A DNA stretch of 8,723 nucleotides. Source: an uncultured Prevotella sp. (lineage in GTDB: Bacteria; Bacteroidota; Bacteroidia; Bacteroidales; Bacteroidaceae). Positions 1 to 5,442 of the stretch are shown here, piece by piece. The DNA lies in contig UQQN01000098.1 of the NCBI GenBank assembly GCA_900543155.1, forward strand, positions 1-8,723. Direction: 5' to 3'. The position numbers and the translations under genes are program-made. How positions within the stretch are numbered: position 1 is the stretch's first letter; each line of letters begins with the position of its first letter. The notes below the pieces were generated by a model. That model searched no databases, was not told the origin of the DNA, and saw only the letters and a program-made list of their open reading frames with translations.

Positions 1-133
1 AAAATAAAAACCAACGGATTTATATTTTTATTGTCGAGGTGCAGCCTAACTTCGCAAAGCAAAGTTAGTGCAAGGTGAGCGAAGTACAAAATAAAAAGCC
101 TACGATTTTTTATTTTTTTGCCGAGGTACTGCT
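1..133 (-). repeat. Two tandem copies of a promoter/palindrome module
   Basis: The segment beginning at 1 and the one beginning at 88 share a layout (AAAATAAAAA, a 9-base loop, a T-rich arm, then TTGYCGAGGT), giving a period of about 87 bp. The second copy has a perfect 10-bp AT-only inverted repeat (88-97 with 107-116); in the first copy it is degenerate. Between them lies a promoter-like core (60-90) and a short inverted repeat, CTAACTT / AAGTTAG, around 46-67. A third copy lies at 4649-4723 in the same orientation. This looks like a dispersed intergenic element rather than coding DNA, and I see no ORF in it. Its family name is not known to me from the sequence. Confidence 0.6.
60..90 (-). 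promoter_or_regulatory. Bacteroidetes-type promoter facing left, toward a gene outside the window
   Basis: On the minus strand a -33 TTTG (87-90) is followed by exactly 19 bases and a -7 TAACTTTG (60-67), matching the TTTG / TAnnTTTG consensus of Bacteroidetes primary-sigma promoters. Predicted transcription starts near position 56 and runs off the left edge, so the served gene is not visible. The same boxes and spacing recur at 4650-4680, where a gene does start just downstream. That supports a functional promoter, although it could also be an orphan copy within the repeat. Confidence 0.6.
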
Positions 134-154
134 GATAATACGCTCTGAGTTATC

Positions 155-185
155 GGTGTCAAAAAAATTGTAGATTTTGAACACC
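155..185. repeat. Imperfect stem-loop in the left intergenic region
   Basis: GGTGTCAAAA (155-164) pairs with TTTTGAACACC (175-185) with one bulged A and a 10-base loop. It lies past the operon terminator at 217-265 and has no clear T-tract on either strand, so its role is unknown. The rest of 134-224 shows no ORF or other signal. Confidence 0.35.
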
Positions 186-216
186 CTATCGGTTGGCTAA
201 GTTGTGGTATCACATA

Positions 217-265
217 CAATAAAACTAGGCATGTGAGGTGGAACAAAAATCCTTCACATGCCTAG
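217..265 (-). terminator. Intrinsic terminator of the HD-lptD-BACON operon
   Basis: CTAGGCATGTGA (225-236) is perfectly complementary to TCACATGCCTAG (254-265), with two further G-C pairs possible after a one-base bulge. The loop is about 17 bases. On the minus strand the stem is followed at once by TTTTATTG (217-224), the expected U-rich tail. On the plus strand the flank is mixed, so termination of minus-strand transcripts is the better reading. It lies about 115 bases past the stop of the BACON gene. Confidence 0.75.
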
Positions 266-331
266 CTATATTCTCTCACCCTTAACGGAGTAAATACTTA
301 TAATGTATCCCCATAAATTGGGAAATCTTTT

Positions 332-361
332 GCATGCAGAAACTTTTTTGTTTATACATGC
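332..361. repeat. Stem-loop in the 3' untranslated region of the BACON gene
   Basis: GCATGCAGAAAC (332-343) pairs with GTTTATACATGC (350-361) with two mismatches around a six-T loop. It lies between the BACON stop codon and the main terminator. No T-tract follows on the minus strand, so it may be a 3'-end stabilising hairpin or an auxiliary structure. The assignment is weak. Confidence 0.3.
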
Positions 362-378
362 CCTTAAAACAAAGTGTT

Positions 379-1155
379 TTAGTTAGCGTTCTGAACTACT
401 GTAATCTTGTTAGACACACCATTTGATGTAAGTGTGAGTTCGGCAGTACGTGCTTTACCTGTATTGTTCTTCTCAACAGAGAGTTCTATTTTCTGCAACT
501 TGCCAGGAAGATAAGCAGGCGTACCCACAATATTATTGGTCTCAGGCACCTTGAGCCATGACTCTGAAGAGGTGAGCGTAGCGTTGGTAGAATAAACAGT
601 GAAAGACACATAAGGCTTCACGTTCTTAGAACCCACTACATAACCATCGGCATTGATGTCGCGAAGCGTAAATGTACCTTTGTCAACAGTTCCGGTAGAA
701 TCCTTAACCAATGCCGGGAAATCAATGTTAAGCAAAGGGTATTGCAAGATGTTAAGAGGAGTTGTACCAATTTTACCAAACTCACTTGTTACGGTAATTG
801 ATGTATAGCGTGACTTGCCAGTTGTATTGGGCTGCATCTTGAGGTCGATGCGGCTGCTATAAAGCACCTGATAATTACCTGCTGCAATTTTGTTCGTAAA
901 AGGCGGTGTTTGTCCCTTATAACTTACGTTGAGCCAAGACTCATCGTATGTTTTATTGAGCGTCCAAGTGTCGGTTGTTGCCACAAAGCAAGAGTCTGCT
1001 GTTTGATCAGCATAAGCCACAATATTGCTAATAAAGGCTCTAGGTGTATTGCGGAAATAATAGAAAGTGTGGTTTTCGTAAGTGCTATCGCCACAAGATG
1101 TTAAGCCTGTTGCAAGGGCTAAAGTAGCCAAGGCTCCGATGATAAAAGATTTCAT
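379..1155 (-). CDS. BACON-domain lipoprotein
   Basis: A 258-residue predicted lipoprotein. The signal peptide ends in a lipobox LTSC with the lipidated Cys at 21. The mature part holds two Ig-like BACON-type repeats. The first (about 45-140) has ESWLNV near 72-77, the NTTGKSRYTSITVTS strand near 110-124 and LNILQYP near 134-140. The second (about 165-258) has SESWLKV near 187-193, NNTGKARTAELTLTS near 230-244 and ITVVQNAN at the C-terminus. This W-L-V / TGKxR / ITVxQ pattern is typical of BACON, a Bacteroidetes module usually found in envelope proteins, often linked to carbohydrate or mucin binding. The residues after the Cys (GDSTYE) are not a clear surface-export signal, so which side of the outer membrane it faces is open. 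It follows lptD by 35 bp with no convincing promoter between, so it is probably the last gene of that operon. No specific ligand can be named. Confidence 0.85.
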   Translation of the reverse strand: MKSFIIGALATLALATGLTSCGDSTYENHTFYYFRNTPRAFISNIVAYADQTADSCFVATTDTWTLNKTYDESWLNVSYKGQTPPFTNKIAAGNYQVLYSSRIDLKMQPNTTGKSRYTSITVTSEFGKIGTTPLNILQYPLLNIDFPALVKDSTGTVDKGTFTLRDINADGYVVGSKNVKPYVSFTVYSTNATLTSSESWLKVPETNNIVGTPAYLPGKLQKIELSVEKNNTGKARTAELTLTSNGVSNKITVVQNAN

Positions 1156-1190
1156 ACAAATGTAATGTTTAGAATTTTAGCTGTTATTTT

Positions 1191-4061
1191 TTAATACCAC
1201 TCTACGTTCGAAGAATAAGAGCTACGCTTTTCCCACTTCAGTGCATCAGCTAGCTCAGAGGCACGCGCACGGAAGGTAAAGTTGAACGAAGAGTAAGGTT
1301 TGAGCACAACTGAAGCAGACATTTCAAAACAGTGTAAGTCGCGTGCAAGCGACATGGTTGTCATTGAAATTTTATGCATTTCAAAGTCGTAGCCCGAAGA
1401 GAAGGTAATGTTCCATCCCTGCGCGATACGCACATAGCCCGAAGCATTGAGCGTTTGCGTAAACGAGAAGGGATAACGCATACGTCGCACATTGATTTGG
1501 CGTGTACGGTCCTCAGCCATCGTAATGCCATAAGAGAGCGAAAGCGACCAGGGAATAGAGAAGGCAAGGTAACCATCTTTATCGATGCGAGCTTTTTCTT
1601 TCTTTCTGCCCTTGCTCTGTTGCGACGCCTTTAAGTCTGGGTCTACATTGGCATCCTCAGCATTGTCAACCTCAGTTTGCGAGTTATCAGCAGTCGTATT
1701 GTTACCTCTGCGACGTCCTTGGAAGAAGTCGAGCAACTTTTGCCAAGTTTGGTTATTGAAGGTATATGCCAAGTTTTGCGACATGCCCTGGAAACGTCCA
1801 AAACGACCATAGCTCCACTCTGTGCGGTCGGAGGTTACAACTTGTCCGTTCTCATTAAACTTATAAGCATAGGTAGCAAACACGGCTGCCATTGAGAAGG
1901 TTTTATTTTTGCCCAACTTTAAACGCAAACGGGTGCTAAGATTACTCCACGGTTGTCGTTGTGCTGCCATGTTGTAAGAGAGCGATGCCGACAATTCGTC
2001 AATCAATGAGATTTTACGGAAGCCCGTTGTGTCGCGGTCAGACCGCACCTTCATTTCGAGGTTGTTAGACACTGACATAGAGATTAACCCCTGCTTGGAA
2101 CCCGAAGGGTAACCATAAATGCCCGACGAATAAGGCGAATATTTCACCATAGTAGAATTGCCCGAAGCATCTACTTTTTCGTAATACTTAATGTAGCCAT
2201 AGCGCGACACGGTGAAGTCGGGTGCATAGCTAAAACTTATAGAAGGCTTGAATACGTGACGAATGGCTTGAATTTTGCTGCCAAAGAGTTTTTTCCAAGG
2301 TTTGTAAAAACCATAGAGAGTGGTATTGGCAGTGATGCCCACATTCCAATCGTAAAGATTATAGAAGCCATAAGTGGTGTCGCACAACTCACGCTGCAAC
2401 TCGCGGTCCCACGAACGATTTATGCGCGAAGCATACATAAGGTCGCGGAATGAGAGATTGGGCGAAATATTGATGTACTTGAATAATTGGAACGTAGCAT
2501 CAATAGGCACACGATGTTGAAAACCATTTCGCCAATCTTTTATCAAATTCGACTTAAAGAGTTTGTCTTCTTTAGTTGTAATAGAATTTGAGAGTTGCCC
2601 TGTATAAGACATTGAAATCTTTTCGTACCAACGCTCTTTTCCTGCCGCATATTTACGACGGAAGGGATAAAAACGCGACAACGAGATGCTGACATCAGGC
2701 AGCGTCATGGCAATGGTTGAGTCGCGCATGTTTTGCGTAAGGTTGGCAGACGCAGCAATGCTTAACCCAATGTTGGAGAAGGTATGGCTAAAGCTCACCG
2801 AACTGGCACGGGTGCTCTGCGTATAGCTCAACGGATTATACATGCTCTCAAGATTCTTTCGCTCATAGCTCTCCGAGGCAAAGTTTACACGCGCCGAGAA
2901 TGTAGTATTGGGGTTTGCACGCGAATCCTTATTGTGCGTCCATTGCAATTTAAAGCTTTTCGTTTCTTGGTAGTCGGGCATATTTTTTTCGCCCTCCACA
3001 GTACGTAAAAAACTAAAATACACATTGCCACGGAACTTATAACGCTTATTATAGTTCGTTTCTACGCTGGTGCCCCATGAACCTTTGGTGTATATCTCGC
3101 CCAAGGCTTTGAGGTCCATATAGTCGTTAATAGCCCAATAATAACCACCATCGCGCAAGTAGAAGCCACGCACAGTTTCATCGCCATAAGAAGGCATTAT
3201 AAAGCCCGAAGAATATTTTTTATTGAAAGGGAAGAAACCATAAGGAATTGCCAAGGGAAGTGGCACATCCTCCACCACAAGGTGTGCAGGTCCAAACACA
3301 GTTTCTTTGCCAGGACGCACCTTTGCACGCGAAAGTGCAAGATAGAAGTGTGGATGCTTGGCATCGCAAGTCGTATAGCGAGCATGCTCTAAATAAAGTG
3401 TTCCGTCGGAAGCACGTTTTGAACGTTCGCTAGTCATAAAACCATCTCCCTGGCGCGTATTTACGTTATGAATAAAACCCTTTTTGGTTTTAAAGTTGAA
3501 CGACATACGCTCACTGTTATACTCATCGCCTCCTTGCTTATAAACAGGTTTTTGTGCTAATCCACCTTCAACTGTAGAGTCGGGACGAGCTTCGGCATGT
3601 ACCAAACTCGAATCCATGTTCATGGAGATTTTAGCAGCAGTGAGTTGCATGTTTTGATAGTCCACCTGCGCATTGCCATAAAGCAGCGCTAACCCTGTTG
3701 CCGCATCATAGATCATAGAATCTTGTGCTTGATATTCCACGGGCGAGTCGATGCCAGGTCGTGGTTTCTTAACCGTGTCGGCTTTTACTGAATCGGTCAC
3801 AGAATGAGCCGTTGTGTCAACAGGAATGCGCGGTTGCGGAGCAGTTCGTGTAGCCACAGCCTTCACACTATCAGACGAAGCAGATAGCATGTTAGGGGTA
3901 GTAGGCAGTGTGGCAGCCGTTGCCGAATCAGTTTTCGTCGAGTCGTTAAGAGCATGCGCAGTCTTTGCCGCCGGCTTACGCGCAGGCTGCATACACAAAT
4001 GGCTGGCCATGATGCACATCGTGGTCAGCACAGATAGTATGATGAGTAATAGTCGTCGCAT
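1191..4061 (-). CDS. lptD: LptD-like LPS-assembly outer-membrane protein
   Basis: A 956-residue outer-membrane protein of the LptD/OstA type, expected to insert lipopolysaccharide into the outer leaflet as the end point of the Lpt bridge. An N-terminal signal segment (1-20) is followed by a low-complexity S/T/A/P/D-rich stretch (about 26-104). An OstA-like periplasmic domain follows (about 105-205; SPVEYQAQDSMIYD, then YGNAQVDYQNMQLTAAKI). The Bacteroidetes LptD signature blocks are YTTCDAKHPHFYLALSRAKV (229-248), EDVPLPLAIPYGFFPF (264-279) and YLRDGGYYWAINDYMDL (301-317). The rest is alternating beta-barrel sequence ending in an aromatic C-terminus (VEWY). A hydrophilic, charged insert near 780-830 interrupts the barrel and is probably a loop. 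It starts 7 bp after the HD gene stop and precedes the BACON lipoprotein by 35 bp. The family assignment is strong; the function is by homology with characterised LptD. Confidence 0.92.
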   Translation of the reverse strand: MRRLLLIILSVLTTMCIMASHLCMQPARKPAAKTAHALNDSTKTDSATAATLPTTPNMLSASSDSVKAVATRTAPQPRIPVDTTAHSVTDSVKADTVKKPRPGIDSPVEYQAQDSMIYDAATGLALLYGNAQVDYQNMQLTAAKISMNMDSSLVHAEARPDSTVEGGLAQKPVYKQGGDEYNSERMSFNFKTKKGFIHNVNTRQGDGFMTSERSKRASDGTLYLEHARYTTCDAKHPHFYLALSRAKVRPGKETVFGPAHLVVEDVPLPLAIPYGFFPFNKKYSSGFIMPSYGDETVRGFYLRDGGYYWAINDYMDLKALGEIYTKGSWGTSVETNYNKRYKFRGNVYFSFLRTVEGEKNMPDYQETKSFKLQWTHNKDSRANPNTTFSARVNFASESYERKNLESMYNPLSYTQSTRASSVSFSHTFSNIGLSIAASANLTQNMRDSTIAMTLPDVSISLSRFYPFRRKYAAGKERWYEKISMSYTGQLSNSITTKEDKLFKSNLIKDWRNGFQHRVPIDATFQLFKYINISPNLSFRDLMYASRINRSWDRELQRELCDTTYGFYNLYDWNVGITANTTLYGFYKPWKKLFGSKIQAIRHVFKPSISFSYAPDFTVSRYGYIKYYEKVDASGNSTMVKYSPYSSGIYGYPSGSKQGLISMSVSNNLEMKVRSDRDTTGFRKISLIDELSASLSYNMAAQRQPWSNLSTRLRLKLGKNKTFSMAAVFATYAYKFNENGQVVTSDRTEWSYGRFGRFQGMSQNLAYTFNNQTWQKLLDFFQGRRRGNNTTADNSQTEVDNAEDANVDPDLKASQQSKGRKKEKARIDKDGYLAFSIPWSLSLSYGITMAEDRTRQINVRRMRYPFSFTQTLNASGYVRIAQGWNITFSSGYDFEMHKISMTTMSLARDLHCFEMSASVVLKPYSSFNFTFRARASELADALKWEKRSSYSSNVEWY

Positions 4062-4068
4062 TCGTGTG

Positions 4069-4632
4069 TTAAGCGTGTTGGGCAGGAAGTGCCTCGGGTT
4101 CGAAGCGTTTCACCCAATTCCAAAAGATTTTTACGCCCTCGTGTCCGAATTTTTCAAGACTTCGTGCAGTGTCTTGCACCGAACGTATTCTATTGGGATG
4201 GCTTTTAGAGTAAAACTTGTCGGCGTAGCAAATGAGTTGTTCTTCGAGAGTTTCAGGACAATAGTTTCCTGAGGGTAATGGGAGTTGTCGTTGTTTGATA
4301 ACCTCCTCGGTAAGTCCCGTTCCGGTATGTCGTTCGCACACCCGTGCTATTTCGGGGAAGCCCTCTTTTCTCATAAGTTGTCCGCCCAAATATCCGTGCA
4401 TCAAGTAATGCTCTTTTCCGAAGCAGTGTATACCAGGTGCATCCGTAAGGAAAATTCCCACATCGTGCAACATAGCAGCCTGCTCCACGAACTCCTTATC
4501 GACAGGTAATTCGGGATGAGACTCCGCTATTTTCAACGCCCTTTCTGTCACCTGTTTGCTATGTTTTATCAGCAACTCGCGCAGTGCGTCGTTGTCAGCA
4601 TAATACTTATTTATAATGTCTAAAGCATTCAT
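4069..4632 (-). CDS. HD-domain metal-dependent phosphohydrolase (start revised)
   Basis: A 187-residue cytoplasmic HD-superfamily protein. Likely metal ligands are visible in order: H24 (IKHSKQV), H56-D57 (AMLHDVG), H79 (MHGYLGG), H102 (ERHTG) and D138 (CYADKF). This arrangement of HD, HG, HTG and YADK resembles stand-alone nucleotide phosphohydrolases such as YqeK, but the substrate is not known. The reading frame stays open upstream to an ATG at 4674. I chose the ATG at 4632 because the promoter at 4650-4680 puts the transcript start near 4646, downstream of the longer start, and because the protein then begins with an ordinary helix (MNALDIINKYY). It is the first gene of the probable operon with lptD, ending 7 bp before the lptD start. 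No Shine-Dalgarno is seen, as is usual in this phylum. Confidence 0.85.
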   Translation of the reverse strand: MNALDIINKYYADNDALRELLIKHSKQVTERALKIAESHPELPVDKEFVEQAAMLHDVGIFLTDAPGIHCFGKEHYLMHGYLGGQLMRKEGFPEIARVCERHTGTGLTEEVIKQRQLPLPSGNYCPETLEEQLICYADKFYSKSHPNRIRSVQDTARSLEKFGHEGVKIFWNWVKRFEPEALPAQHA

Positions 4633-4648
4633 TGCTCGCTTTTTGGGT

Positions 4649-4723
4649 GCAAAGTTAGTGCAAACCGAATGCAATACAAAATAAAAAGCCTTTGGATTTT
4701 TATTTTATTGCTGATAAGGTGCA
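4649..4723 (-). repeat. Third copy of the promoter/palindrome module
   Basis: It aligns with 59-133 in the same orientation. The first 15 bases (GCAAAGTTAGTGCAA) and a later 15-base block (CAAAATAAAAAGCCT) are identical, while the 13 bases between them differ at about half the positions. A perfect 10-bp AT-only inverted repeat (4678-4687 with 4697-4706) has a 9-base loop, as in the left copy. The tail GGTGCAGC matches the tail of the first module at the left edge. Conservation of the boxes and palindrome with a variable spacer suggests selection on promoter function. Confidence 0.65.
4650..4680 (-). promoter_or_regulatory. Promoter of the HD-lptD-BACON operon
   Basis: On the minus strand, TTTG (4677-4680), 19 bases, then TAACTTTG (4650-4657) match the Bacteroidetes -33/-7 consensus. 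The predicted transcription start is near 4646, which gives a leader of about 14 nt before the ATG at 4632. The AT-only palindrome just upstream (4678-4706) overlaps the -33 box and could act as an UP-like element. Confidence 0.75.
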
Positions 4724-4763
4724 GCTATTCTAAGAAAAAAAATAATATCCACGTTCTAAAGAA

Positions 4764-4813
4764 CAAAAAAGGAATTAAACTCGTAACCCCAAAGCGTCAC
4801 GAATTTAATTCCT
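4764..4813 (-). terminator. Intrinsic terminator of the HU gene
   Basis: A 15-bp stem, AGGAATTAAATTCGT (4799-4813 on the minus strand) with ACGAGTTTAATTCCT (4770-4784), has a single G-U wobble and a 14-base loop. It is followed directly by a run of T on the minus strand (4765-4769). It begins 25 bases past the HU stop codon and ends about 85 bases before the next promoter, so it separates the two units. Confidence 0.88.
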
Positions 4814-4838
4814 GAATAAACTCGAATTAAAATTCTTA

Positions 4839-5108
4839 TTAGTTTACACCAGCTGCGAGCTCAGCACCTGCCTTAAACTTAACAACCTTCTTGGCAGCAA
4901 TCTGAATCTTAGCACCAGTTGAAGGATTAACACCCTCACGAGCAGGACGCTCGTTGATAGCGAAAGTACCAAAACCGAGGATAGCAACCTTGTCACCAGC
5001 CTTGAGGGCACCAGAAATAGCGTTGAGAACGGCATCGAGAGCCTTCTTTGAGTCAGCCTTGCTCAAACCTTCGGCAGCAATGGCATTTACGAGATCTGTC
5101 TTATTCAT
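4839..5108 (-). CDS. HU-family DNA-binding protein
   Basis: An 89-residue histone-like protein of the HU/IHF family, about the usual length. It should bind and bend DNA as a dimer in the nucleoid. The family blocks are clear: N-terminal helices MNKTDLVNAIAAEGLSKADS, the GFGTF turn (45-49), and the beta-arm with NPSTG (61-65), whose Pro62 is the expected intercalating residue, then IAAKKVVKFKAG. The position just before NP, usually Arg in enterobacterial HU (GRNP), is Val here (GVNP). The gene is monocistronic: it has its own promoter (5240-5271), a leader of about 125 nt and its own terminator (4764-4813). No Shine-Dalgarno is seen; the region before the ATG is AT-rich. Most Bacteroidales carry several HU paralogues and this one cannot be ranked among them. 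Confidence 0.95.
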   Translation of the reverse strand: MNKTDLVNAIAAEGLSKADSKKALDAVLNAISGALKAGDKVAILGFGTFAINERPAREGVNPSTGAKIQIAAKKVVKFKAGAELAAGVN

Positions 5109-5236
5109 AATGTCGAAAAATTAATTAGTTCGTTCTTGGATTAAATTTTGTCTTTTCGCAACAAAAAGGCGACACTTTTCACTGCGAAAAAAGTCCGACT
5201 TTGCCCATAAAATGGGGCTTTGTGGCCTTGAAACAT
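5109..5236 (-). promoter_or_regulatory. Long structured 5' leader of the HU gene
   Basis: Between the predicted transcript start (about 5235) and the HU ATG lie about 125 bases with two possible hairpins. One is a nested structure with outer arms TTTTCGCA (5153-5160) and TGCGAAAA (5183-5190) and inner arms AAAAG / CTTTT (5164-5168, 5175-5179). The other is CCCAT / ATGGG (5204-5208, 5212-5216) with an AAA loop. I recognise no known riboswitch or leader peptide. A role in translational or autogenous control is only a guess. Confidence 0.4.
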
Positions 5237-5239
5237 GTG

Positions 5240-5271
5240 CAAATATAGGGTATGAACGGCGAAAGCGCAAA
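5240..5271 (-). promoter_or_regulatory. Promoter of the HU gene
   Basis: On the minus strand, TTTG (5268-5271), 20 bases, then TATATTTG (5240-5247) fit the Bacteroidetes -33/-7 consensus. The region upstream (5272-5330) is strongly A/T-rich with T runs and may serve as an UP-like element, in keeping with high expression of HU genes. The predicted start is near 5235. Confidence 0.72.
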
Positions 5272-5442
5272 TAAATCTTTATTTTTTTTCGATAAATGGG
5301 CTAAAAAAGTTCATTTTTTGCTGTTTTTCTATTGAATTACAAACAAAAACGAACATTTTTGTCATTATGGACTATATTAGAGCTATAGCATCATATATGC
5401 TTGTAATGCCCCACTCATCCAATGTTACACTCCCTTTGCGCA
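5272..5442 (-). other. AT-rich 3' flank of the PorZ-like gene, possible weak terminator
   Basis: No ORF is supported here. A 7-bp stem ACAAAAA / TTTTTGT (5343-5349, 5356-5362) has a six-base loop and on the minus strand is followed by TTGTAATT. It could be a weak terminator for the rdgB-porZ unit, but the stem is almost all A-T. A small hairpin AGCAT / ATGCT (5387-5391, 5397-5401) is also present. I find no strong terminator between the PorZ-like stop and the HU promoter, so some readthrough into the HU gene is possible. Confidence 0.3.

Noticed and set aside
1..378. Possible CRISPR or tRNA in the left intergenic region
   Set aside because: The repeats are two irregular modules with a promoter core, not short regular repeats with unique spacers, and no cloverleaf can be drawn.
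1157..1164. Minus-strand TACATTTG next to the BACON start, matching the -7 consensus
   Set aside because: It ends one base before the ATG, which would put the transcript start inside the gene, and there is no TTTG at the right distance upstream (1184-1187 reads ATAA).
3814..4272. 152-residue plus-strand ORF
   Set aside because: It lies antisense to the lptD start and the end of the HD gene, whose proteins are clear family members. No recognisable domain, and it would span two genes.
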